A DNA stretch of 37,990 nucleotides from CAYYVJ01 sp964475115 (GTDB taxonomy: Bacteria; Bacillota; Clostridia; Lachnospirales; Lachnospiraceae): contig CAYYVJ010000010.1 in assembly GCA_964475115.1 (NCBI GenBank), positions 1 through 37,990 of the forward strand. The letters run 5' to 3'. The notes under the pieces are model-generated. The model was given only the letters and a program-made list of their open reading frames with translations, did not search any database and was not told the DNA's origin. Of the stretch, positions 25,257-31,415 are shown in pieces (the stretch's first letter is position 1; each line of letters begins with the position of its first letter). The translations under genes were made by a program, and so were the position numbers.

Positions 25257-25271
25257 GTCAACCTAGTTGAC
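25257..25271. promoter_or_regulatory. Palindromic operator 1 (MarR type)
   Basis: GTCAACCTAGTTGAC, a perfect GTCAAC-N3-GTTGAC palindrome. It lies just downstream of the -10 box of the carD-side promoter, where a bound repressor would block it. Confidence 0.75.
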
Positions 25272-25277
25272 TTATTA

Positions 25278-25306
25278 ATAATAACATATCGCAAAGTTTT
25301 TGTCAA
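25278..25306 (-). promoter_or_regulatory. Promoter of the CarD-like gene
   Basis: Minus-strand TTGACA (25301-25306) and TATTAT (25278-25283) are 17 bases apart. Five of the six -35 bases belong to operator 2. Confidence 0.7.
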
Positions 25307-25316
25307 CTTGGTTGAC
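25302..25316. promoter_or_regulatory. Palindromic operator 2, shared by both promoters
   Basis: GTCAACTTGGTTGAC, the same GTCAAC-N3-GTTGAC palindrome, centred 45 bp from operator 1. Its two half-sites supply the -35 boxes of the divergent carD-side and marR-side promoters. Confidence 0.78.
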
Positions 25317-25340
25317 ATTATGTATATGCTATTGTATACT
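25312..25340 (+). promoter_or_regulatory. Promoter of the marR gene
   Basis: TTGACA (25312-25317) and TATACT (25335-25340) are 17 bases apart; the -35 sits in operator 2, which implies autoregulation. The start codon follows about 20 bases later after CCGGAGGTG. Confidence 0.78.
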
Positions 25341-25359
25341 ACTCCGGAGGTGATACATA

Positions 25360-25791
25360 ATGGATATTTATTCTGACAATTTAGTAGATTTAATCGGCGA
25401 AAAGTATTTTAAGCTTAAGAAAATGCATGATGTGAAATGGAGCAGCTCCAGCGACTTCCCTATCTCCAATTCGGAAGGTTTTATCATAGCATTAATCCAC
25501 AAAAAAGAATCTACAATTTCAGAAATAGCTCAGCATGCTCAGATAAGTAGACAAGCGGCTCATAAGAACATTAAAGCGCTAGTCTCAAAAAACTTAATCC
25601 AAGCAAATGCTGCCATAGATAATAATAGAAAAAAAATCATAAAGCTGACTCCTCAAGGCGAGGCATGCTTTTATAAAAATGAATTAATCAAAGAAGAAAT
25701 AGAGAGAGATCTTCTCGCAAATCTAGGCGAGGATGATATCTTACAATTCAAGGAAACACTAAAGAAAATAGATTGGAGTTATCATGAATGA
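25360..25791 (+). CDS. MarR-family transcriptional regulator
   Basis: A 143-residue winged-helix regulator. An N-terminal dimer helix (about 1-30) precedes the helix-turn-helix at about 48-80 (STISEIAQHAQISRQAAHKNI, read in parts) and a wing with NNRKKIIKLTPQGE; a C-terminal helix (about 105-140) completes the dimer interface. MarR dimers bind palindromes of the kind found twice just upstream (GTCAAC-N3-GTTGAC), so it likely represses itself and the divergent carD-like gene. No redox cysteine of the OhrR type is visible near the N-terminus, so the inducer is unknown. Its stop overlaps by eight bases the start of the SigI-like gene, which indicates a coupled operon. Confidence 0.9.
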   Translation: MDIYSDNLVDLIGEKYFKLKKMHDVKWSSSSDFPISNSEGFIIALIHKKESTISEIAQHAQISRQAAHKNIKALVSKNLIQANAAIDNNRKKIIKLTPQGEACFYKNELIKEEIERDLLANLGEDDILQFKETLKKIDWSYHE

Positions 25792-26143
25792 CTTTGATGT
25801 TCTTGCAGTAAAAGCTTCCAAGGACGAACATATAATGGAAGATTTTATTTTACAGCATGAAGCTTTTATCAGAGCCTGATGAAGATAGCTCACAACTCGG
25901 CTTGCAGATGGAAGTATCAAAAAAGATCTCATATAGCCCTNNNNNNNNNNNNNNNNNNNNNNNNNNNNNNNNNNNNNNNNNNNNNNNNNNNNNNNNNNNN
26001 NNNNNNNNNNNNNNNNNNNNNNNNNNNNNNNNNNNNNNNNCCCTTTGCTTTTAATTGAATTACAAACCACAAAGTTATTACCTATAAAAATAATTGAAAA
26101 AAATAATTATGCGATAGGACAGGTGATAATGATGAAAGTATAG
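25784..26143 (+). pseudogene. sigI: SigI-like sigma factor gene, broken into pieces
   Basis: The ATG at 25784 (GGAG five bases upstream) opens a 31-codon frame, MNDFDVLAVKASKDEHIMED then FILQHEAFIRA, which looks like the start of Clostridial sigma-I factors; a TGA follows at 25877. From 25869 another frame reads SEPDEDSSQLGLQMEVSKKI then SYSP, similar to the middle of sigma-I. After the 100-N gap, the frame from 26042 reads LLLIELQTTKLLPIKIIEK, similar to the C-terminal helix-turn-helix region. So parts of the gene are present in order but with sequence missing and frame changed between them. The 10-base TCAGAGCCTG (25869-25878) fits both sides of the first joint. Family matches are from memory. 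Either a deleted locus or a faulty assembly. Confidence 0.5.
25941..26040. other. Assembly gap of exactly 100 N
   Basis: One hundred unknown bases, the usual placeholder for a gap of unknown size. It lies inside the SigI-like locus, so any frame read across it is meaningless. Confidence 0.99.
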
Positions 26144-26256
26144 AAGATGCTACTAAAGCAGCGGAAAAAGAATCCAGGGAAGCCAAAAAAGCAGAAGAAA
26201 AAGAAGACAAGTCCAATCGTAATAACGGAAAATCTTCTAATTATTACAAAGGGTAG
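26099..26256 (+). pseudogene. rsgI: RsgI-like anti-sigma factor remnant
   Basis: Directly after the SigI-like C-terminal piece, the same frame reads NNYAIGQVIMMK, which resembles the N-terminal RsgI domain (NNY-IGQ-I pattern). The frame then stops at 26141, but from about 26118 a neighbouring frame reads DNDESIEDATKAAEKESREA and continues highly charged to NNGKSSNYYKG and TAG at 26254. That is like the low-complexity tail of anti-sigma-I proteins. The whole middle, including the expected membrane span and the sensor domain, is absent. In relatives RsgI holds SigI at the membrane and senses polysaccharides. The call is tentative and rests on remembered family patterns. Confidence 0.4.
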
Positions 26257-26275
26257 GATTCAAAGAATCCTACCC
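26251..26275. terminator. Bidirectional hairpin after the RsgI-like remnant
   Basis: A perfect 11-bp inverted repeat GGGTAGGATTC/GAATCCTACCC with a 3-base loop. It includes the TAG stop of the RsgI-like frame and, on minus, follows the FliD-like gene and is trailed by TTTGTAAT. Confidence 0.65.
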
Positions 26276-26304
26276 CAATATATCTAATTATATCTTTTTA
26301 AATT

Positions 26305-27018
26305 TTATAGTCCTTCATCTACTTTACTAGGCAATAACTCTGATATGTTTTTAGCGTAACTGCCAGTTTCAGTATAGCTTACACTTGCCTTTACCATTTT
26401 ATTAACGGTAGCTGTGCCAATAGCATTCGCTTTCTGAGATACCTTATTTGCATAAGAATGGTATCCAGTAAAAAGTGATTTTAAAGTAGAAATATTAGAT
26501 TCCTTTAATGCTGATTCATCTACTTCTAACTTATTTCCTTTTCCTATTTTAATCCCAACTTCTGCAAGTAGGCCTGCATTTTTAGATGTCATATTTGTCA
26601 TCCATACGCCATTTCTTAGCACTCCTTTTGAAGTGGATTCTGCTGTATCACCTACCACAGCATTATAATCAGAAATAAAGGTTTTTACAGATTTAACAAT
26701 CTTATCCCAATCCTGTTCTCCTTCCCAAAGAGAACTTCTTGTTAAAGCATTTGCGGATTTTCTTAACTCATCTGCATTGGATTTTGCTGATGTTACTTTC
26801 GCAGACGACTCTTTATCGGCTGCAGTGCTACTTCTATCTTGTTTCGCATAATAGTTCTTTAATAGTTTTCCGTAGCTACCATTTTTTATAGAAGCATAAT
26901 CAGACAAATTAATGCCACTATAATTATTTGTATTATTTGTGTTACTTCCCGTATTTGAAAAATAATTATTTTTCGAATAATTACTATAATCCGTATTAAA
27001 TAAATTAATCCCTGCCAT
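26305..27018 (-). CDS. Protein of unknown function with FliD-like features
   Basis: A 237-residue soluble protein without signal peptide. The first 35 residues are Asn/Ser/Tyr-rich (NTGSNTNNTNNYSG); then come SGINLSDYASIKNGSYGKLL, a helical region (ELRKSANALTRSSLWE), and VKTFISDYNAVVGD followed by LRNGVWMTNMTSKNAGLLAEVGIKIGKGNKLEVDES, read in parts. The last block resembles the FliD hook cap, where an internal DYN helix and a GI-gKLevDe strand recur. I recall similar proteins in Lachnospiraceae with no assigned role. AGGAGG lies just before the ATG, so expression should be strong. No flagellar gene stands near, so the link to flagella is open. It may be cotranscribed with the J-domain gene 75 bases upstream. 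Confidence 0.6.
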   Translation of the reverse strand: MAGINLFNTDYSNYSKNNYFSNTGSNTNNTNNYSGINLSDYASIKNGSYGKLLKNYYAKQDRSSTAADKESSAKVTSAKSNADELRKSANALTRSSLWEGEQDWDKIVKSVKTFISDYNAVVGDTAESTSKGVLRNGVWMTNMTSKNAGLLAEVGIKIGKGNKLEVDESALKESNISTLKSLFTGYHSYANKVSQKANAIGTATVNKMVKASVSYTETGSYAKNISELLPSKVDEGL

Positions 27019-27092
27019 ACTTCATCCTCCTTGACTTTCTCATAAGTGAAATTATCTAACATCCATGTTATATCTTATATTTCGACACTTTC

Positions 27093-27905
27093 TTAGAAAA
27101 CAATAATACTTTTATATTTTCCTTCTAGCTCAAGATAAAATTTGTTCCACTCTGCAATTGCTTCTTTCAGTTCCTCTTTTCTTGCTTTTACCTGTGACTC
27201 ATCTTTTAAAAAATCAATTTTGTCAAATGGAAAGGTGTTTTTAATTTCCACGATTTTTATAATATAGGCTTCTATCTTTTCATTTAATCTATCACATCTT
27301 CCCCTAACGATTTCCAATGCATTCTCGATCTCGGAATCAATGGGGTCTTTCATCGTAGTATCGACTATGTCTGTAAGAGAACCAAGCATTTCTAAGTTAC
27401 CATTTTGATATGCCTCTAAAGCTTGAAACCATAATGTATTTTCTTTTTCTGTTGCGTTTGTATTCACATCTGGATGTAACTTCTTTACTAGATCTTTATA
27501 TAGTCTTTTCAACTCTACAACATCTTCTAAAGATAGGTATTCTGTGGCTTCTAATATTTTTGCAAGTTCTAAATCTTCTTCCATCGTTTGGAGCTTCTTA
27601 TCATATTCATAGAAATCTTTCTCTAATTGTTCTTCTATGGTACTAAGATTAGGGACTTCTCCACGATTTATGAATGCAGTAATAAATTGAATTTTGCGCT
27701 TAAGAGTTTCAATCTTTATATAAATTTCAAATTCTTCACATTCTAATGCGCCAATTTTCAATATATATTCTGTTAGGATTTTATTATACTCATGACTTAT
27801 TATATAGGAATATTCTTCAATCAGCTCCGAAAGCTTTTCTGCATATTCCTCAGATTTTTTCTTCAATTCCTGGTACTCATCATGCAAAATTACTTTATAT
27901 TCCAT
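27093..27905 (-). CDS. Coiled-coil protein with a J-domain-like HPD segment
   Basis: A 270-residue, highly charged and mostly helical protein. Residues 1-120 and 190-260 look like coiled coil (EYQELKKKSEEYAEKLSELI). In the middle, KRLYKDLVKKLHPDVNTNAT and WFQALEAYQNGNLEML match helices II-III of a J domain with the HPD tripeptide at 144-146, the motif that stimulates DnaK ATPase. The usual Gly/Phe and zinc-finger parts of DnaJ are absent, so it would be a specialised co-chaperone, or a protein using the fold for another purpose. I choose the ATG at 27905, with TGGAGG seven bases before it. Its promoter has an extended -10 at about 28010. Confidence 0.78.
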   Translation of the reverse strand: MEYKVILHDEYQELKKKSEEYAEKLSELIEEYSYIISHEYNKILTEYILKIGALECEEFEIYIKIETLKRKIQFITAFINRGEVPNLSTIEEQLEKDFYEYDKKLQTMEEDLELAKILEATEYLSLEDVVELKRLYKDLVKKLHPDVNTNATEKENTLWFQALEAYQNGNLEMLGSLTDIVDTTMKDPIDSEIENALEIVRGRCDRLNEKIEAYIIKIVEIKNTFPFDKIDFLKDESQVKARKEELKEAIAEWNKFYLELEGKYKSIIVF

Positions 27906-27906
27906 C

Positions 27907-27975
27907 TTAGTCCTCCATGTACAGTGCAATTCTAAAGCTTTCTAGCTCCTCTATTTCCTGTATCTGTCCATACAA
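27907..27975 (-). CDS. Possible 22-residue leader or remnant peptide
   Basis: A TTG-started frame with GCAGG upstream encodes MYGQIQEIEELESFRIALYM and ED, ending in TAA one base before the ATG of the J-domain gene, with the J gene's GGAGG inside its last codons. The tight junction suggests translational coupling. It could equally be the tail of a lost gene, since the frame stays open nine codons further upstream to a TAG. Confidence 0.28.
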   Translation of the reverse strand: MYGQIQEIEELESFRIALYMED

Positions 27976-28007
27976 TAATTTTCCTGCCTCATCTTCCTAA
28001 TATTACC

Positions 28008-28016
28008 ATTATAGCA
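28008..28016 (-). promoter_or_regulatory. Extended -10 promoter before the J-domain gene
   Basis: Minus strand TGCTATAAT, a full extended -10 (TGN plus TATAAT), about 100 bases upstream of the J-domain start. No good -35 is needed or seen. Confidence 0.5.
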
Positions 28017-28098
28017 TAAAACATTGTTTAATAAATAGACATTTTTGTCACTATTCTGCAGAAATGTACGGATTTAAAGTCTTGACTTTATTTTTTTA

Positions 28099-28272
28099 GT
28101 GGTTTACAAAGATGACAGCTTTAACTCGCATATTACCATACATATTCTTTATAATGTATTTCTCATGTCCATTTTCTTTACCGTAATTGGCACATGGATT
28201 GGTACACGCCATATAAGCATGGAGCCAATTGCACATGTTGTCATGACTAAATTACATTCAGCAAAACAGTAA
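28099..28272 (+). pseudogene. C-terminal fragment of an unidentified plus-strand membrane protein
   Basis: An open frame of 57 codons (GTG at 28099, no ribosome binding site) encodes DSFNSHITIHILYNVFLMSI then FFTVIGTWIGTRHISMEPIA and ends HSAKQ. It holds one strong membrane segment and a soluble tail, and a clear terminator with a T-run follows it directly on the plus strand. This looks like the end of a gene whose front is gone. I do not recognise the family. The 380 bases from 27930 to 28312 hold nothing else but the J-domain promoter and this frame. Confidence 0.4.
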
Positions 28273-28275
28273 TAT

Positions 28276-28311
28276 AAATGCCTGTTACTAATCAAATAGT
28301 AACAGGCATTT
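28276..28311. terminator. Strong bidirectional terminator
   Basis: A perfect 15-bp stem (AAATGCCTGTTACTA and complement) with a 6-base loop, flanked by TTTT on plus. It lies between the plus fragment and the end of the minus-strand lipoprotein gene, and serves both. Confidence 0.85.
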
Positions 28312-28312
28312 T

Positions 28313-29113
28313 TTACTTAATACCTTGAATATTTTCTTGTGTTAATCTAACAAATGGAATCTCAACTGTCTTCGCATCTCCTACATAACTGTTATACCAT
28401 TGCTTATATTCTTCTATATCAACTGCCTTATTACGTTCATATTCTCCATCCAACATCATGTAATAAACGATACCATCTCCATCTATATCGGAATCTTCCG
28501 GGAAATAATTCCCTTCATAATCCGTCTCCCAAAATGATTTATCCCAGGCATCTACCATTCCTACACTATTATAACGATCTTCTTTTTCATCATATTGATA
28601 TAATGTAAAAGGCCAGAAATCACCAGCAAGTCCTTGGTTATGAGACCAACCCGCTTTGATGGTTCCGTTATCAAAAAATTCTAAATAAGGAAATTCTACA
28701 AATTCTTCTATCACCGTATTCGTATTGCTATCAAAACCATATATCAATTCTACCATTCCAGCCATACTAGCAGTTGAATATTCAATTATCAATTCATCTT
28801 TTCCATCTTGATCAATATCATATACTGCAAATTTATTTTCTGAAATATCCGATCCCTCAAAGAAATCCATTTCGCTTCCATCTGGTAATTTATGATTTGT
28901 ATATATATTCTCTAATATATCTATATACGCTTCACTCATTGCCTTCCTATCAAAATCCAATTCTTCTGTAGAAGTCGTTTCACTTATCACTGTAGTCTCT
29001 TTCTCAGATGTACTCTCATTATTACTCACATTGTTCCCACATGCTGCCAAACCACCTACTAAAACTGTTGCTAGCGCAAAGCGAACGATTGATATCATTA
29101 ATTTTTTTCTCAT
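28313..29113 (-). CDS. Lipoprotein with Asp-rich calcium-binding-like loops
   Basis: A 266-residue secreted lipoprotein. The signal peptide (MRKKLMISIVRFALATVLVG) ends in the lipobox LAAC, with the lipidated Cys25. A Ser/Thr/Glu-rich linker (about 27-50) leads to a globular part with two EF-hand-like or FG-GAP-like loops, VYDIDQDGKDELIIEYS near 95-110 and DSDIDGDGIVYYMML near 210-225. Such loops suggest calcium binding at the outer face of the membrane. I know no function for this type; similar sequences are frequent in Lachnospiraceae. It is separated from the following small lipoprotein gene by about 85 bases, in which I see no clear promoter. Confidence 0.75.
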   Translation of the reverse strand: MRKKLMISIVRFALATVLVGGLAACGNNVSNNESTSEKETTVISETTSTEELDFDRKAMSEAYIDILENIYTNHKLPDGSEMDFFEGSDISENKFAVYDIDQDGKDELIIEYSTASMAGMVELIYGFDSNTNTVIEEFVEFPYLEFFDNGTIKAGWSHNQGLAGDFWPFTLYQYDEKEDRYNSVGMVDAWDKSFWETDYEGNYFPEDSDIDGDGIVYYMMLDGEYERNKAVDIEEYKQWYNSYVGDAKTVEIPFVRLTQENIQGIK

Positions 29114-29197
29114 ATTTCCTGCCTCTCTTATTAAGGACTACTTATCAATCTAAATTTTGACCTTCTCCTTTTTCTAAGAAAATTATTATAACATAAA

Positions 29198-29299
29198 TTA
29201 TTCTATCTCACCATCCCAATTTGTAATTCCACCGGATGTACATCCTGCAAATAGATTTGTTACCATTATAAGGATTCCTAATATCCATAGTTTTTTCAT
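29198..29299 (-). CDS. Small lipoprotein (33 residues)
   Basis: The frame from ATG at 29299 encodes MKKLWILGILIMVTNLFAGC followed by TSGGITNWDGEIE. Two lysines, a hydrophobic core and the lipobox LFAGC at Cys20 make a textbook lipoprotein signal with only 13 residues after the cysteine. GGTGATG upstream is a reasonable ribosome binding site. It starts 26 bases after the yaaA stop. Small entericidin-like lipoproteins have this form, but no family is recognised. Confidence 0.5.
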   Translation of the reverse strand: MKKLWILGILIMVTNLFAGCTSGGITNWDGEIE

Positions 29300-29324
29300 A
29301 AATCATCACCACTTTCTATGATTT

Positions 29325-30065
29325 TCATTTAGTAAATACATATTTTTTTTCATTAGAGAGAGTTTCTCTAAAACAATAGCCACTAACATTAAATTTCTTA
29401 ATATCACAAGGTTTCTCAATCTTATTTTCAGCCATATATCGAACCATCTCACCACGTGCCATTTTCGCCATCGTTGCCTTTTGCACTACTTTTCCATCAA
29501 TGATTTCAGCAAAAACGCAAGTAATAAAGGTATCTTCTGGCGTCACATAATTTTCTATACCCTTTGAATATTCCTTTGAAGCAAGGTTGATGATCACTCT
29601 ATCCTCATCTAAAATGGATTGATACAATCTATCTCCCCAGAACTCATACAAATCTTTCTTTTCTCCAATCTTTGCCTTCGCCTGCATCTCTAATCGATAA
29701 GGTGTAACTCCATCAAAAGGCGTAAGTACTCCATAAAATCCCGAAAGAATACATAGATGCTTTTTTACATATTCCAAAGCATCCTCTTCAAACACTTTTG
29801 GAGACATATATTGATATTGAATCCCTTCATATGATAAAATTGCAGGTGTTAGCCCTTGATATAAGTTCATTTTCGAAAATCTATTAAAGTTTTGTTCCGC
29901 TATTTTATCATTGCATTTCCAAATACGCTTCGCTTCATCGTAAGAAAGGTTTTGCATCCATTTCATAATGCTTTCCGTTTCAGAAATAAATGATGGCAGT
30001 CCAGATACTTCGTAGCTATCTGTATCTATATTCATCCTCTTTGCAGGGGAAATAATGATTTTCAT
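29325..30065 (-). CDS. yaaA: Peroxide stress protein YaaA (DUF328)
   Basis: A 246-residue soluble protein of the YaaA family. The start MKIIISPAKRM, the block FSKMNLYQGLTPAILSYEGI and the later LSGFYGVLTPFDGVTPYRLEM with FWGDRL are family signatures; the length is normal. In E. coli YaaA lowers free intracellular iron under hydrogen peroxide stress and binds DNA, which limits Fenton damage. GAGGTAATA precedes the ATG. The ArsC/Spx-type gene lies about 50 bases upstream, so both may share a transcript and a stress theme, though no OxyR/PerR box was identified. Confidence 0.92.
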   Translation of the reverse strand: MKIIISPAKRMNIDTDSYEVSGLPSFISETESIMKWMQNLSYDEAKRIWKCNDKIAEQNFNRFSKMNLYQGLTPAILSYEGIQYQYMSPKVFEEDALEYVKKHLCILSGFYGVLTPFDGVTPYRLEMQAKAKIGEKKDLYEFWGDRLYQSILDEDRVIINLASKEYSKGIENYVTPEDTFITCVFAEIIDGKVVQKATMAKMARGEMVRYMAENKIEKPCDIKKFNVSGYCFRETLSNEKKYVFTK

Positions 30066-30112
30066 ATTCTATATTACCTCTTATGTTCTTTAAAATAATC
30101 CTAAGTCCTGTA

Positions 30113-30454
30113 CTATTGCCAGCCTTTCCAAATCTCTGGATGATACCCAACCGTTGCCTTTTTCCCATCTCTAACAATTGGTGTTAGTAGTACTTGTTGA
30201 TTCTCTAGCACTTTCTCATCCTTATCTTCCGCTGCAATATAGTGAATCAGTGCTAAGGCATCTTTATCCTTACAATTCGTATTCAACATATGTTCTAATC
30301 CACCTACGGACTGCTTCACGCTGGCATACTCACCTTTGCTTAATTTCTTTTCTTTCAAGTCAATGAATTGAAACTTGACTCCACGTTCTTTAAAATATCT
30401 CTGCGCTTTTTTTGTATCAAAGCACTTACCTGTTCCAAATATCTGTATATTCAA
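30113..30454 (-). CDS. ArsC/Spx-family protein
   Basis: A 113-residue thioredoxin-fold protein. MNIQIFGTGKCFDTKKAQRY with one conserved Cys11 begins the ArsC-like fold; VKFQFIDLKEKKLSKGE is the next helix-strand, and the end has LLTPIVRDGKKATVGY. The CxxC of Spx and the extra cysteines of classic arsenate reductases are absent, so it belongs to the loosely defined YffB/ArsC-like group whose substrate is unknown. Arsenate reduction is not supported by neighbours, as there is no ars operon. GAAGGAAG precedes the ATG. Confidence 0.82.
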   Translation of the reverse strand: MNIQIFGTGKCFDTKKAQRYFKERGVKFQFIDLKEKKLSKGEYASVKQSVGGLEHMLNTNCKDKDALALIHYIAAEDKDEKVLENQQVLLTPIVRDGKKATVGYHPEIWKGWQ

Positions 30455-30509
30455 CTTCCTTCATTCCCTTCCTTCAAAGTATAAGAACACATCTCTTCTA
30501 TAGTAATTT

Positions 30510-31382
30510 TCAATCAAACAGGCTTAATTGTCTTCCATACTGCTTTTCCTCAAATGTATTCAAGTAATTAAATATCTGCTCGTTGTCATGTACAATTCCA
30601 TTTTTCTCGCATTTCTCATGAAACAGCCTCATTAGCTCTTTACTATTAGGGCTGTCTATCACATACTGATTTCCATATTCCTTTATATACTTTTCTTTCA
30701 GATTAGGAAAATGTTGATCCAACTGCTTATAATAATATTCCCTATTTCCATCACGGAGGGTTAATCCCATTCCAAAGCAAATAATACCATAGACTTTTGC
30801 CTCTATGCAATAATCTAAAATTCCCGAAATATTTTCTACTGTATCATTGATAAAAGGGAGAATCGGACAAAGCCATACCACTGTAGGTATTCCTTCATCA
30901 CCTAGTCGTTTTAATACTTCAAATCGTTCTTTCGTGCTACTAACATTTGGTTCGATTTTCCTGCACAAATCCTCATCATAGGTAGTCAAGGTCATTTGCA
31001 CAACACACTTTGTCTTACTATTTATCTTTTTCAACAAGTCTAAATCTCTTAAGATGCGATTTGACTTAGTTATAACTGTAAAACCAAAACCATATTCATA
31101 CACTAATGATAATGCTTTTCTAACATTCCCAATATTCATCTCTAATGGAATATAGGGATCTGTCATGGAACCAGTGCCTATCATACATTTTTTCCTTTTA
31201 TGCTTAAGAGCTATCTCTAATAATTCAATGGCATTTTCCTTTACTTCTATATCTTCAAAATCATGTTCCATATGGTAACATTTGCTTCTGGAGTCACAGT
31301 AAATACACCCATGAGTACAGCCCCGGTATAAGTTCATGCCATTCTTTGCTGATAAAATTCCTTTTGATTTTATATAATGCAT
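30510..31382 (-). CDS. Radical SAM protein of the SplB type with C-terminal clamp-like motif
   Basis: A 290-residue radical SAM enzyme. The iron-sulfur motif CTHGCIYC is at 22-29 (Cys22, 26, 29), followed by GTGSMTDPYIPLE and ITKSNRILRDLDLL, features of the SplB/spore photoproduct lyase-like or Rv2578c-type branch. The reaction is unknown; members act on nucleic acids or small molecules. The last six residues are QLSLFD, the consensus of bacterial beta-sliding-clamp-binding peptides (QL-SD-LF), which suggests a DNA-linked role. TGGAG is 11 bases before the ATG. The gene lies between the ArsC/Spx-type gene and the AbiEi-like gene and has no evident partner. Confidence 0.82.
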   Translation of the reverse strand: MHYIKSKGILSAKNGMNLYRGCTHGCIYCDSRSKCYHMEHDFEDIEVKENAIELLEIALKHKRKKCMIGTGSMTDPYIPLEMNIGNVRKALSLVYEYGFGFTVITKSNRILRDLDLLKKINSKTKCVVQMTLTTYDEDLCRKIEPNVSSTKERFEVLKRLGDEGIPTVVWLCPILPFINDTVENISGILDYCIEAKVYGIICFGMGLTLRDGNREYYYKQLDQHFPNLKEKYIKEYGNQYVIDSPNSKELMRLFHEKCEKNGIVHDNEQIFNYLNTFEEKQYGRQLSLFD

Positions 31383-31415
31383 AGCATTTAATACTCCATT
31401 CTATTCTTTTGTTTG

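Noticed and set aside
25759..26070. Open frames reading across the 100 N
   Set aside because: Unknown bases carry no stop codons by construction; the frame has no meaning.
27019..27092. A sigma-D (flagellar) promoter before the FliD-like gene
   Set aside because: GTCGAAAT is the nearest match to the -10, and no TAAA -35 lies 15 bases upstream.
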